Below, piece by piece: positions 47,028 to 56,545 of a stretch of 64,000 nt of DNA (within the stretch, counting starts at the first letter, position 1; every line of letters begins with the position of its first letter). Made by a program: the position numbers and the translations under genes. Source of the DNA: Streptomyces sp. NBC_00690 (GTDB lineage Bacteria > Actinomycetota > Actinomycetes > Streptomycetales > Streptomycetaceae). The notes beneath the pieces were generated by a model. It searched no databases. It was not told the DNA's origin and saw only the letters and a list, made by a program, of their open reading frames with translations. The stretch is taken from the NCBI RefSeq assembly GCF_036226685.1, contig NZ_CP109009.1:2418001-2482000 (forward strand), in the 5' to 3' direction.

Positions 47028-48266
47028 TTACTGGGAAGCGGCCTTCAGGGGGATGGACGGGTCGGCGGCACGCTCGACGACCAAGGGTGCGCCGCTCTGG
47101 ATGAGCTTGCGCCCCTGCGCCAGGTCGCGGGGTCGGCCCACGGCGAGCAGGGCGACCAACGCCCCTCGACGCAGCCAGAGCACCGACCAGCCCGTCTCAT
47201 CCGCGCCCTCCGCGTTATCGGGGTGGCCCCGCCACACCGTCGTGTCCGCAGCCGCGTGGTCGCCGGCGTACTGCACGAACCTGCCGAACTGCTCGGACCA
47301 GAAGTACGGCACGGGGTCGTAGGTCTGCGGTGGGGTGCCCGACCCGTCGGCGATCACGTTGGACGCGACCGTTCGGGGTCCCTGGAGTGCGTTGTCCCAG
47401 TGGTGGACGAGCAGTCGTCTGCCGTAGCGCGCCGAAGGGAAGGACGCGCAGTCGCCCACGGCGTACACGGACGGCAGGGAGGTGCGCAGGTGCTCGTCGG
47501 CGACGACGGCGCCGTCCGTGCCGATCTCGATGCCCGAGTCGGACAGCCAGGAGGTGGCGGGCCGGGCCCCGATGCCGACGACGACGGCCCCGGCCGGAAT
47601 GCGCCGACCGTCCGCGAGCAGTACCGAGCCGTCCTCGATTCCGGCGACCCGAGCGCCGGTGAGCAATTGCACTCCGCTCTGGCCGTACCAGGCCGCCATC
47701 GGAGCTGCGACCTCGGCGGGCAGTGCACCGACCAGCGGGAGGTCCGCGGCCTCGACCACGGTGACCGCACAACCAGCCGCCCGGGCCGCCGTGGCGAACT
47801 CGGCCCCGATCCACCCCGCGCCGACGACCACGATGTCGTGCTGCCGGTCGAGTACGGGCCGTAGTCGGGCCGCGTCGTCGAGCGTGCGCAGCAGATGGAC
47901 GCCGGGGACGCCCTCGGTGCCCGGCAGTTCGATCGGTTCGGCCCCGGTGGCGATGACCAGGGTGTCGTAGGGGACGGGCCCCGCCTCGGTGTCCAGTTCC
48001 TTCGCGGCGGCGCGCACTCCGGTGACGTCGACGCCCAGGCGGAGTTCGATGTCCAGTGCCTCGAAGTCGACCTCGAAGGCGGAGTCCTCCGCCTTGCCGA
48101 GCAGTACGGCCTTGGAGAGGGGCGGTCGGTCGTACGGCTGGTGGGGTTCGGCTCCGATCAGGGTGATGGGGCCGGTGAAGCCCTGCTCCCGCAGTGCAAC
48201 GGCGGTCTGCACCCCCGCCATGCCCGCGCCGACGACCGTCACTCGCTGCCTCTGCTGCTCGCTCAC
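47028..48266 (-). CDS. FAD-dependent ferredoxin-reductase-like oxidoreductase
   Basis: A 412-residue flavoprotein of the rubredoxin/ferredoxin reductase type. The FAD motif is VTVVGAGMAGVQTAVALREQ (residues 9-28), the NAD(P) motif IVVVGAGWIGAEFATAARAAG (near 146), and the second FAD motif VYAVGDCASFPS. PYDRPPLSK is typical of the BphA4/putidaredoxin reductase group. The C-terminal reductase domain has YDPVPYFWSEQFGRFVQYAG. It likely passes electrons from NAD(P)H to a ferredoxin or P450, but no P450 is adjacent. It is 121 bp upstream of the Rv2175c-type gene. Confidence 0.9.
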   Translation of the reverse strand: MSEQQRQRVTVVGAGMAGVQTAVALREQGFTGPITLIGAEPHQPYDRPPLSKAVLLGKAEDSAFEVDFEALDIELRLGVDVTGVRAAAKELDTEAGPVPYDTLVIATGAEPIELPGTEGVPGVHLLRTLDDAARLRPVLDRQHDIVVVGAGWIGAEFATAARAAGCAVTVVEAADLPLVGALPAEVAAPMAAWYGQSGVQLLTGARVAGIEDGSVLLADGRRIPAGAVVVGIGARPATSWLSDSGIEIGTDGAVVADEHLRTSLPSVYAVGDCASFPSARYGRRLLVHHWDNALQGPRTVASNVIADGSGTPPQTYDPVPYFWSEQFGRFVQYAGDHAAADTTVWRGHPDNAEGADETGWSVLWLRRGALVALLAVGRPRDLAQGRKLIQSGAPLVVERAADPSIPLKAASQ

Positions 48267-48294
48267 GCCTCCACCCTAAACAGCTGACGTAGCG

Positions 48295-48663
48295 TCAGGT
48301 GAGTGGGGCGACCTCTTCGACCACGCTCGTGCCGTGGCCCTCCTGCGATTCCCACTCCCAGGTCTCGTCCAACCGGATCCGCCCATCGGCCAACTCGACG
48401 ACCGAGGAGACGCAGTGGCCCGATGAGGTGGTCCCGTCGATCTTGAGCTGGACATAGCGGAAGTCGATCCGATCGCCCTCGCGGGTCCCGACCAGGAAGC
48501 CCTGGGCCACGTCGCCGCCCTCGTACTCGGCCCAGATCCGGCCGTCCCGCTCGTGGTAGGCGAACCGGGTGCTGGTGCCCACCTGGCCGGGTGCCTGATC
48601 CGCGACCGGGGCGGCGACGAGCCCGTCCAGTGACCTTGGCATGCTCCGTGCTCCCTCGTTCAT
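48295..48663 (-). CDS. Small conserved hypothetical protein
   Basis: A 122-residue protein with predicted beta-rich character and no membrane segments. Alternating stretches FAYHERDGRIWAEYEGGD, IDFRYVQLKIDGTTSSGHCV and IRLDETWEWES suggest a small beta barrel of the kind annotated as a hypothetical or, weakly, as an acetylglutamate synthase in streptomycetes; I do not support the latter name. A start at the second Met (MPRSLDGL) is possible. It diverges from the thiO riboswitch region. Confidence 0.7.
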   Translation of the reverse strand: MNEGARSMPRSLDGLVAAPVADQAPGQVGTSTRFAYHERDGRIWAEYEGGDVAQGFLVGTREGDRIDFRYVQLKIDGTTSSGHCVSSVVELADGRIRLDETWEWESQEGHGTSVVEEVAPLT

Positions 48664-48741
48664 GGGCCCACTCGATCGGACCGGGGTGCACGGCCGACAC
48701 TTAACGCGAGTTGGGGCCGGGGGTTAGGGTGGCCACCGTAA

Positions 48742-48838
48742 AGCACTCGCGGGAGCCCGGACGCACCGGGCTGAGAGGGAGGCTGACCGGCCTCCGACCG
48801 TACGAACCTGATCCGGGTCATGCCGGCGAAGGGAGGAG
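48742..48838 (+). promoter_or_regulatory. TPP (THI-box) riboswitch
   Basis: The conserved TPP aptamer is plain: CGGGAGCCC near 48749, CTGAGAGGGAGG (48771-48782), then ACCTGATCCGGGTCATGCC (48806-48824) and GGCGAAGGGAGGAG. Its 3' end includes the Shine-Dalgarno GGGAGGAG for thiO, so control is likely at translation: TPP binding would hide the site. A -10-like TAGGGT (48725-48730) with TTAACG 18 bp upstream may drive it. Confidence 0.96.
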
Positions 48839-48848
48839 CCGGGCCACC

Positions 48849-50054
48849 GTGCCGTACATTCCCCGCACCCGCGCCACAGCGCAGGGCGCACACGAACCGT
48901 CCCGGGGCGTCGACGTCCTCGTCATCGGGGGCGGAATCATCGGCCTGGCGACAGCCTGGCGGACCGCCCAGCACGGCCTGAGCGTCGCCGTCGTCGATCC
49001 GACGCCGGGCGGCGGTGCGGCCCAGGTCGCCGCGGGCATGCTCGCCGCCGTCACCGAACTCCACTACGGCGAACAGGCACTGCTCGCCCTCAATCTGGAA
49101 TCCGCCCGCCGCTACCCCGACTTCTCCGCCGAACTGGAGGAGTGCACCGGGCAGGAGGTCGGCTACCGACCCTGCGGCACCCTGGCGGTCGCCCTCGACA
49201 GCGACGACCGGGCCCATCTGCGGGAGCTCCACGCCCTGCAACAGCGCTCCGGGCTGGAATCGCAGTGGCTGTCGGGCCGCGAATGCCGACGCCTCGAACC
49301 GATGCTCGCCCCGGGCGTACGCGGCGGACTGCGAGTGGACGGCGACCACCAGGTCGACCCACGGCGGCTCACCTCCGCGCTGGTCACCGCCTGCGAACGA
49401 GCCGGGGTGGTCTTCCACCACCATTGGGCACAGGCCCTCACCGTTCACGGCGACCGGGCGGTGGGCGTCCGGCTCGCGGACGGTCGAGAGCTCCACGCCG
49501 AGCAGATCGTGCTTGCGGGCGGCAGCTACAGCAGGGACCTGGAGGGCGTGCCGCCGCACGTCCTGCCGCCGGTACGACCGGTCAAGGGGCAGATTCTGCG
49601 GCTGACCGTGCCCGCCGCCTTCGCACCCTTCCTGTCCCGGACCGTCCGGGCGGTGGTGCGGGGCGGCTCCATCTATCTGGTGCCCCGACAGGATGGCGAA
49701 CTGGTCGTCGGCGCAACCAGCGAAGAGTTGGGATGGGACACCACGGTCACCGCGGGAGGCGTCTACGAACTGCTGCGGGACGCCCATGAACTGGTGCCCG
49801 GCATCACCGAACTCCCCCTGGTCGAGACCCGGGCCGGGCTGCGCCCCGGCACCCCGGACAACGCCCCCCTGTTGGGCCCGACCGCACTGCCCGGCCTGCT
49901 GGTCGCCACCGGGCACTACCGCAACGGTGTCCTGCTCACCCCCCTCACCGCCGATGTGATGGCCTCGGCCCTCGTCTGCGGCGTCCTGCCCGACGAGGCG
50001 CTCCCCTTCGCCCCGCACCGCTTCTCCCCCCTCGCCCAGGAGCACTCCGCATGA
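48849..50054 (+). CDS. thiO: Glycine oxidase ThiO
   Basis: A 401-residue FAD-dependent oxidase that converts glycine to dehydroglycine (iminoacetate) for thiazole synthesis. The FAD motif is DVLVIGGGIIGLATAWRTAQ (about 22-41); the substrate domain includes GGLRVDGDHQVDPRRLTSAL and the C-terminal ETRAGLRPGTPDNAPLLG with the catalytic Arg. The GTG at 48849 follows the riboswitch's GGAGGAG. The stop overlaps the thiS start by 4 bp. Length and architecture match the D-amino-acid-oxidase family. Confidence 0.95.
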   Translation: MPYIPRTRATAQGAHEPSRGVDVLVIGGGIIGLATAWRTAQHGLSVAVVDPTPGGGAAQVAAGMLAAVTELHYGEQALLALNLESARRYPDFSAELEECTGQEVGYRPCGTLAVALDSDDRAHLRELHALQQRSGLESQWLSGRECRRLEPMLAPGVRGGLRVDGDHQVDPRRLTSALVTACERAGVVFHHHWAQALTVHGDRAVGVRLADGRELHAEQIVLAGGSYSRDLEGVPPHVLPPVRPVKGQILRLTVPAAFAPFLSRTVRAVVRGGSIYLVPRQDGELVVGATSEELGWDTTVTAGGVYELLRDAHELVPGITELPLVETRAGLRPGTPDNAPLLGPTALPGLLVATGHYRNGVLLTPLTADVMASALVCGVLPDEALPFAPHRFSPLAQEHSA

Positions 50055-50266
50055 ACACTCGGCCCGTGGCGGTGTCCATCAACGGTGAGCGGCACGAGGT
50101 GACCGCCGGAACCACCCTGGACACCCTGGTCGCCCAGCTCACCGCCGCTCCGACGGGCGTCGCGGCGGCGGTGAACGAGACGGTCGTGCCCCGCAGCCGC
50201 TGGGGACTGACCCGGCTCGACGACGGAGACCGTGTCGAAGTCCTCACCGCCGTCCAGGGAGGCTGA
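50051..50266 (+). CDS. thiS: Sulfur carrier protein ThiS
   Basis: A 71-residue ubiquitin-like protein ending in the required di-glycine (VLTAVQGG). The C-terminal Gly becomes a thiocarboxylate that gives sulfur to ThiG. VAAAVNETVVPRSRW is the typical middle motif. Start and stop are coupled with thiO and, 3 bp later, thiG. The activating enzyme ThiF is not in the window. Confidence 0.96.
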   Translation: MNTRPVAVSINGERHEVTAGTTLDTLVAQLTAAPTGVAAAVNETVVPRSRWGLTRLDDGDRVEVLTAVQGG

Positions 50267-51127
<861 letters not shown>

Positions 51128-51342
51128 ACCGGAACACCTCGCTCCAGCAGCACCCGTACGGCCGCGCGGGGGACGGGCCGGCAGACCCGCCGAGCGGGCG
51201 TCCCGCCGCGGTACGAAGGCCCCCGCCAGCCCGCCCCGCCCGGGTAAGCGCAGGCCCGTAGGCATGTGCGGGCTGTCACAGCTCTGCTGCGGTACGGCCG
51301 CGACCAGATCAGGGTGTCCGTACCGGCTCGTAGAATCGCTCC

Positions 51343-53295
51343 GTGGACACGACCCTCCAGGACCCCCTCGTCGGGCAGCTGCTCGACGGCCGCTACCGCG
51401 TCGACGCGCGCATCGCCGTCGGGGGTATGGCCACGGTCTACCGGGCCGTCGACACCCGTCTCGACCGCGAGCTTGCCCTCAAGGTCATGCACCCCGCCCT
51501 CGCCACGGACGTCACCTTCGTCGAGCGCTTCATCCGTGAGGCCAAGTCGGTTGCGCGGCTCGCCCACCCCAATGTGGTCGCGGTCTTCGACCAGGGCGCC
51601 GAGGGTGCCTATGTCTATCTGGCGATGGAGTACGTCGCCGGCTGCACCCTTCGCGACGTACTGCGGGAACGGGGCGCGCTCCAGCCGAGGGCCGCGCTCG
51701 ACATCCTCGAAGCCGTGCTCGCGGCCCTGGGCGCAGCGCACCGCGCCGGGTTCGTCCACCGCGATATCAAGCCGGAGAACGTCCTCATCGGCGACGACGG
51801 CCGGGTGAAGGTGGCCGACTTCGGACTGGTGCGCGCCGTGGGCTCGGTCACCAACACCACCGGCACGGTCCTCGGCACGGTCTCCTACCTCGCCCCCGAG
51901 CAGATCGAGGACGGCACGTCCGACACCCGCACCGATGTGTACGCCTGCGGGGTCGTGCTCTACGAGATGCTCACCGGCGCCAAACCGTACGGTGGCCAGA
52001 CACCGGCGCACGTCCTCTACCAGCATCTGCACGAGGACGTTCAGCCGCCGTCCGCGCTGGCGCCCGGGCTCGCGACGGAACTGGACGCGCTGGTGGCGAG
52101 CGCCACGGCCCGCAACCCCGATGCACGCCCCGACGACGCGGTGGCGCTGCTGGCCCGGGCGCGTCGCACCAGGGCCGGGCTCAGCGACGAGCAACTCGAT
52201 CTGATGCCGCCCCGGGCGTCGGCCGTCGATGCCAGCAGGGGCCCTTCCGGCCGGGAGCCATCCGCCGATCGCACGGGCTCCCAGGAGCGTACGGACGTGA
52301 TCAGCCGGGCCCTGCCCGCTCCGGAGTCCGGGGTCAGCCATACGGCTCGATTGGTGCTGCCGCCGATCGCACCGGACCGCACCCGGGTGCGCCGCCGGCC
52401 GGCCCTGCCCCGACGCGGCATCCTCGCCGCCCTCACGGCCCTGCTGCTGGTCCTCGGTGTGGGTGCCGGCGTCTGGTACATCAACTCCGGGCAGTTCACC
52501 CGCGTCCCCGCCCTCATCGGCAAGACCGAGAAGGAGGCCCGGCAAGACCTCAAGAACTCGGGCCTCGATGTGCGCGATGTACGCAAGGAGTTCAGCGAGA
52601 CGGTCGAACGTGGGGCCGTCATCAGCAGCGATCCGGCCACGCACGAGCGCATCCGCGGCAATGGGTCGGTCACGCTCATCGTCTCGCGCGGCCCTGAGAT
52701 CGTCCGGGTGCCCGACCTCAGGGGCGAATCGCTCGACGACGCGGAGCGGGCGCTGCGGGACGTCGGGCTGGCGCCCGGGGTGGTCACCAAGGCGTTCAGC
52801 CAGGAGATCCCGCAGGGCGCGGTCATCCGCACGGATCCGGGTGCGGGGACGGGCCGCAGCCCGGACTCCGCGGTGGCGATCGTCGTCAGCAAGGGAGCCC
52901 CGATCACGGTGCCCGATGTCACCGGGCGGCCGGTGCAGGAGGCGACGAGCGTGCTGGAGGGTGCCGGCTTCGAGGTCGAGGTGGCCACGGAGCGGGTGTT
53001 CGCGCCCGGGGCGGCCGGGACGGTGGCACGGCAGTCCGCGCCTGCGGGCACCCGGCTCGCCAGCGGTGACACCTTGACGCTGACGGTGTCCAAGGGGCCG
53101 CGGATGGTCACGGTTCCCGATGTGGTGGGTCAGAGTGCCGGCGAGGCCAAGGACGCACTGGAGGCCGCCGGCTTCCAGGTGAAGACCGAGAAGAGCTTCC
53201 CGTACCTCGGTGACACGGTGGAGAGCCAGTCACCCGGTGGTGGCGACGAGGCGCCCGAGGGCAGCACCATCACCATCAAGATCAAGGGTCTGTGA
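51343..53295 (+). CDS. PASTA-domain Ser/Thr protein kinase (PknL/PknB-type)
   Basis: A 650-residue membrane kinase. The cytoplasmic kinase domain (about 16-275) has the Gly loop IAVGGMATVY, the ATP Lys47 (ALKVM), HRDIKPEN with catalytic Asp141 and DFG at 159-161. One membrane helix lies at about 360-380. Four extracellular PASTA domains follow, of about 66 residues each, which bind muropeptides or lipid II. GTG 51343 lies 7 bp after a TAGAAT -10-like box, so the transcript may be leaderless. The vicinity of an Rv2175c-type gene and class II DAHP synthase matches the mycobacterial pknL neighbourhood. The expected role is coupling wall status to growth; its substrates here are not known. Confidence 0.94.
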   Translation: MDTTLQDPLVGQLLDGRYRVDARIAVGGMATVYRAVDTRLDRELALKVMHPALATDVTFVERFIREAKSVARLAHPNVVAVFDQGAEGAYVYLAMEYVAGCTLRDVLRERGALQPRAALDILEAVLAALGAAHRAGFVHRDIKPENVLIGDDGRVKVADFGLVRAVGSVTNTTGTVLGTVSYLAPEQIEDGTSDTRTDVYACGVVLYEMLTGAKPYGGQTPAHVLYQHLHEDVQPPSALAPGLATELDALVASATARNPDARPDDAVALLARARRTRAGLSDEQLDLMPPRASAVDASRGPSGREPSADRTGSQERTDVISRALPAPESGVSHTARLVLPPIAPDRTRVRRRPALPRRGILAALTALLLVLGVGAGVWYINSGQFTRVPALIGKTEKEARQDLKNSGLDVRDVRKEFSETVERGAVISSDPATHERIRGNGSVTLIVSRGPEIVRVPDLRGESLDDAERALRDVGLAPGVVTKAFSQEIPQGAVIRTDPGAGTGRSPDSAVAIVVSKGAPITVPDVTGRPVQEATSVLEGAGFEVEVATERVFAPGAAGTVARQSAPAGTRLASGDTLTLTVSKGPRMVTVPDVVGQSAGEAKDALEAAGFQVKTEKSFPYLGDTVESQSPGGGDEAPEGSTITIKIKGL

Positions 53296-53370
53296 TCGCC
53301 GTGTCCCGGTGAGCCGCCGCGCCTCGACTGCTGGCCGTCGACGACAAACCCTGCCTCGATGCTGATGTCG

Positions 53371-53397
53371 ATACCGCGTGCCGCATACCGCGTGCCG
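53371..53397. repeat. Tandem 14-bp repeat
   Basis: ATACCGCGTGCCG occurs at 53371-53383 and 53385-53397 with one base between. It lies in the 197-bp gap between the kinase and endonuclease IV genes, just before the endonuclease's promoter region. No function is evident. Confidence 0.6.
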
Positions 53398-53492
53398 TCG
53401 CAGGGTTCCCGTCGATCGCGAACGTGCCCGCCACCCCCCGTCCCACTTGCCCCACCCGTCTCCCGGTGAGAACAGCGAGAATCGAGAACCGC

Positions 53493-54341
53493 ATGCGCAA
53501 CCCCGTCGGCGGCCATGTCCCCGTGGCGGGAGGTCTCGCGACCATCGGCCTCGGCTACGCCCGTGAGTTGAAGGCCGAGGCCGTCCAGGTCTTCGTGGCC
53601 AATCCACGCGGCTGGGCGACCCCGTCGGGGAACCCCGCACAGGACGAGCAGTTCCGTGCCGGGTGCGCCGAGGCCGGACTGACGGCCTGGGTCCACGCTC
53701 CCTATCTGATCAACTTCGGGTCGCACACCGAGGCGACCGCCGAGAAGTCGGTGGAATCGCTGCGGCACTCCTTGCGCCGGGGACGGGAGATCGGCGCACA
53801 GGGCGTCGTCGTCCACACCGGTTCGGCGACCGGGGGCCGTACTCGTGAGGTGGCGTTGGCCCAGGCGAGGGAGTTGATGCTGCCGCTGCTGGATGAGCTG
53901 ACCCATGACGACGATCCGTTTCTGCTGCTGGAGTCCACCGCCGGGCAGGGCTTCTCGCTCTGTTCGCGAGCGGAGGACTTCGGCCCCTACTTCGAAGCCC
54001 TGGACGCCCATCCCAAGCTCGGCATCTGCTTGGACACCTGTCACATCCATGCCGCGGGCCACGATCTCGCGGACCCGCTCGGGGTGCAGCGGACGCTCGA
54101 CCTCCTGGTGAAGACGGTGGGTGAAGGGCGGCTGAAACTGATTCACGCCAATGACTCCCAGGAGGCTGCCGGTGCGCGCAAGGACCGGCACGCGAACATC
54201 GGCGCCGGTCACATCGGGGTGGAGGCGTTCCGGGAGTTGCTGCGCCATCCCGCGACCGACGGCGTGCCGCTGGTCATCGAGACGCCCGGGGGGCCACAGG
54301 GGCACGCGGCCGATGTGGAGCGGTTGAAGAGCCTTCGCTGA
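53493..54341 (+). CDS. nfo: Deoxyribonuclease IV (endonuclease IV, AP endonuclease)
   Basis: A 282-residue TIM-barrel zinc enzyme that cuts DNA at abasic sites in base excision repair. Zinc-binding motifs are HAPYLINFGSH, LLLESTAGQG, GICLDTCHIHAAGHD and the HANDSQEAAGARKDRHANIG stretch. The N-terminus is slightly shorter than E. coli Nfo in its first strand (MRNPVGGHVPVAGG). ATG 53493 is the first in-frame ATG of good character; an earlier start would run through repeats. Its stop lies just before the CsoR-like operator of the next gene. Confidence 0.92.
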   Translation: MRNPVGGHVPVAGGLATIGLGYARELKAEAVQVFVANPRGWATPSGNPAQDEQFRAGCAEAGLTAWVHAPYLINFGSHTEATAEKSVESLRHSLRRGREIGAQGVVVHTGSATGGRTREVALAQARELMLPLLDELTHDDDPFLLLESTAGQGFSLCSRAEDFGPYFEALDAHPKLGICLDTCHIHAAGHDLADPLGVQRTLDLLVKTVGEGRLKLIHANDSQEAAGARKDRHANIGAGHIGVEAFRELLRHPATDGVPLVIETPGGPQGHAADVERLKSLR

Positions 54342-54369
54342 TGACGAATACCCTATAGGGGTATAGGGT
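54341..54369 (+). promoter_or_regulatory. Promoter with CsoR/RcnR-like metal operator
   Basis: The element ATACCCTATAGGGGTAT (54348-54364) is a near-perfect G/C-tract dyad of the type bound by CsoR-family metal sensors (TACCC...GGGTA). It lies in the 17-bp spacer between ATGACG (54341-54346) and TAGGGT (54364-54369), an ideal repressor position. The DUF4396 gene begins at 54415 with GGGGA upstream. No CsoR gene is present in the window. Confidence 0.75.
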
Positions 54370-54414
54370 TTCCGTCGTTGACCGGAACCGCACACCTGAC
54401 TTTGGGGATCCCTC

Positions 54415-55086
54415 ATGCAGCACGACGCTCACGCCCATCGGGCGGGTCATGACCGGAGCGCGGACGGCACGAGCCACCAGCACACAGAGCACGCCCACCC
54501 AGAGCACGCCGGACACGCCCAGCGCTCAGAGCCCGATCCTCCAGAGCACGTCGAGCACTCAGTGCACACCGGGCACTCGCAGCCCGAGCACACACCTGGC
54601 AGGGCGGATCACAGCGGCCACGACAGCCACACCGGGCATGCGACTGAGGGCGGCGTCAGTTGGTCCATGGCCGCCCGGGCGACCCTCCACTGCCTCATAG
54701 GCTGCGCCATCGGCGAAGTGCTGGGCATGGTGATCGGCACGGCCCTCGGCTGGCACAACGTTCCGACGATGGCGCTCGCGATCTTCCTGGCCTTCATCTT
54801 CGGCTACTCATTCACCATGATCACGATTCTGCGCGCCGGCCTGAGCTTCAAGGCCGCGGTCAAGGTCGCCCTGGCCGCCGACACGCTCTCCATCCTGGTC
54901 ATGGAGATCACGGACAACAGCGTGCTCGCCCTCTGGCCCGGAGCCATGCACGCCCAACTGTCCGATGGCTTGTTCTGGTACGCACTGGCGATCGCCTTCG
55001 CGGTCGCCTTCCTGGTCACCACCCCGGTGAACAAGTGGCTGATCGGCCGGGGCAAGGGCCATGCCGTCATGCATCAGTTCCACTGA
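54415..55086 (+). CDS. DUF4396 membrane protein with His-rich N-terminus
   Basis: A 223-residue protein. The first ~80 residues contain 19 His in HxH, EHxxH and GHxxH patterns, a clear metal-binding candidate. The DUF4396 domain follows with four to five membrane helices, starting WSMAARATLHCLIGCAIGEV and including EVLGMVIGTALGWHNVP and ILVMEITDNSVLALWPG. It is preceded by a CsoR-like operator. DUF4396 proteins have no known activity; the His-rich tail and operator suggest a role in copper or another transition metal, for storage, export or sensing. A hairpin follows the stop. Confidence 0.88.
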   Translation: MQHDAHAHRAGHDRSADGTSHQHTEHAHPEHAGHAQRSEPDPPEHVEHSVHTGHSQPEHTPGRADHSGHDSHTGHATEGGVSWSMAARATLHCLIGCAIGEVLGMVIGTALGWHNVPTMALAIFLAFIFGYSFTMITILRAGLSFKAAVKVALAADTLSILVMEITDNSVLALWPGAMHAQLSDGLFWYALAIAFAVAFLVTTPVNKWLIGRGKGHAVMHQFH

Positions 55087-55109
55087 CGCGAGCAGCACCG
55101 CACGACGAA

Positions 55110-55131
55110 GGGCCCGGCATCCGCCGGGCCC
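55110..55131. terminator. Bidirectional hairpin terminator
   Basis: GGGCCCGGC (55110-55118) pairs with GCCGGGCCC (55123-55131) in a 9-bp stem with a 4-nt loop, followed by CTTGTCATATTT on the plus strand. It lies between the converging DUF4396 and molybdopterin oxidoreductase genes and can serve both. Confidence 0.8.
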
Positions 55132-55180
55132 CTTGTCATATTTCAAGACAACACATACGGGCCGCTTCGACACGTGTCAC

Positions 55181-55822
55181 TTACAACTCTGGACCGTCCC
55201 CGGGCTCCTCTTGGTAGGAGTACCGCTGCTCCTCCCAGGGGTCGCCCAGATTGTGATAGCCGCGCTCTTCCCAGAACCCGCGACGATCCGCCGTCATGTA
55301 CTCCACGCCTCGGACCCATTTAGGACCCTTCCAGGCATAGAGATGGGGAACCACCAGTCGAAGCGGAAACCCATGCTCCGCCGTGAGCAGTTCGCCGTCC
55401 TTGTGCGTGGCGAAAATCGCTCGCTCGGCCATGAAGTCGGAGAGCCGCATATTTGCACTGAAGCCGTACTCGGCCCAGACCATGACATGCGTGACATCGT
55501 CGGCGGGTGGCGCGAGTTCAACGATGGTCCGGGCGGCCACACCGCCCCATTCGGCCCCCAGCATGCTGAACTTCGTCACGCAGTGAAGATCGGCCACCAC
55601 CGTGGAGAACGGCAGTGCGGAGAACTCCTCATGGTTCCAGCAGTGCTTGTCCCCGTCGGCCGTCGCCCCGAAAACCCTGAATTCCCAACGGTCCGGCTTG
55701 AATTTGGGGACCGGGCCGTAGTGGGTGACTGGCCAACCGCGCTGGACTCGCTGTCCCGGTGGAAGCGTGGACTCCTCTGCTGCGCGGTAATCCCGGCTCT
55801 CCGGCTGACCCATGCGTTCCAT
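55181..55822 (-). CDS. Sulfite-oxidase-like molybdopterin oxidoreductase
   Basis: A 213-residue protein with the sulfite oxidase/YedY molybdopterin domain. The molybdenum-ligand Cys is in ADLHCVTKFSMLGAEWGG, and HGFPLRLVVPHLYAWKGPKW is the conserved C-terminal motif. No twin-arginine signal or membrane segment is seen, so it is cytoplasmic, and no heme partner is adjacent. The start is at ATG 55822 (MERMGQPE); the ATG 9 bp later is possible. A perfect palindrome TGGTCATGACCA (55842-55853) lies 20 bp upstream. Substrate unknown. Confidence 0.88.
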   Translation of the reverse strand: MERMGQPESRDYRAAEESTLPPGQRVQRGWPVTHYGPVPKFKPDRWEFRVFGATADGDKHCWNHEEFSALPFSTVVADLHCVTKFSMLGAEWGGVAARTIVELAPPADDVTHVMVWAEYGFSANMRLSDFMAERAIFATHKDGELLTAEHGFPLRLVVPHLYAWKGPKWVRGVEYMTADRRGFWEERGYHNLGDPWEEQRYSYQEEPGDGPEL

Positions 55823-55970
55823 GGTGACAGACCGGGAGGGGTGGTCATGACCAGGTCTGGCCCGATTCGGGCAACTCCTACTAAGGAGGCACTTACTGGA
55901 CGGCTCACTACGGCAATGCAAGGATGCGCGAACCTGCCCCCGAGCCACACACGTGGAAGGAGCTTCTGCG

Positions 55971-56450
55971 ATGCAGGGCGACCCCGAGGTCATCGAGTTT
56001 CTCAATGAGCAGCTTACGGCCGAGCTGACGGCGATCAACCAGTACTTCCTCCACGCGAAGATGCAAGAGAACTTCGGCTGGACGAAGCTTGCCAAGTACA
56101 CCCGGGCTGAGTCGTTCGATGAGATGAAGCATGCAGAGGTGCTGACCGACCGCATCCTCTTCCTCGACGGCCTTCCGAACTACCAGCGACTGTTCCATGT
56201 GCGGATCGGTCAGACGGTGACCGAGATGTTCCAGGCCGACCGACAGGTCGAGGTCGAGGCGATCGACCGTCTCAAGCGCGGCATCGACGTCATGCGCGCC
56301 AAGGGCGATGTGACGTCGGCGAACATCTTCGAGTCGATCCTTGAGGACGAGGAACACCACATCGACTATCTCGACACCCAGTTGGAACTGGTCGAGAAGT
56401 TGGGCGAACCGCTGTACATCGCCCAGCTCATCGAGCAGCCGGAGAGCTGA
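55971..56450 (+). CDS. bfr: Bacterioferritin
   Basis: A 159-residue haem-binding ferritin that stores iron as a 24-mer. The ferroxidase residues are visible in LNEQLTAELTAINQYFLHAKM (Glu at about 18), FDEMKHAEVLTDRILFLDG (Glu51, His54) and ILEDEEHHIDYLDTQL. The haem Met52 is in DEMKH. ATG 55971 follows GGAAGGAG and starts MQGDPEVIEFLNE. The converging gene bfd encodes its ferredoxin, which mobilises the iron. The pair is typical. Confidence 0.97.
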   Translation: MQGDPEVIEFLNEQLTAELTAINQYFLHAKMQENFGWTKLAKYTRAESFDEMKHAEVLTDRILFLDGLPNYQRLFHVRIGQTVTEMFQADRQVEVEAIDRLKRGIDVMRAKGDVTSANIFESILEDEEHHIDYLDTQLELVEKLGEPLYIAQLIEQPES

Positions 56451-56545
56451 GCACTCTCCATCGAGACGCATGCTCGGGCCATGGGCCTGGGCGGGTGCTT
56501 GGGACGGACCGGTGGATGACCATCGTCGGATCGTCGGGCATCGCG

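Noticed and set aside
48660..50045. 461-codon minus-strand frame over thiO
   Set aside because: It is antisense to thiO and runs through the TPP riboswitch.
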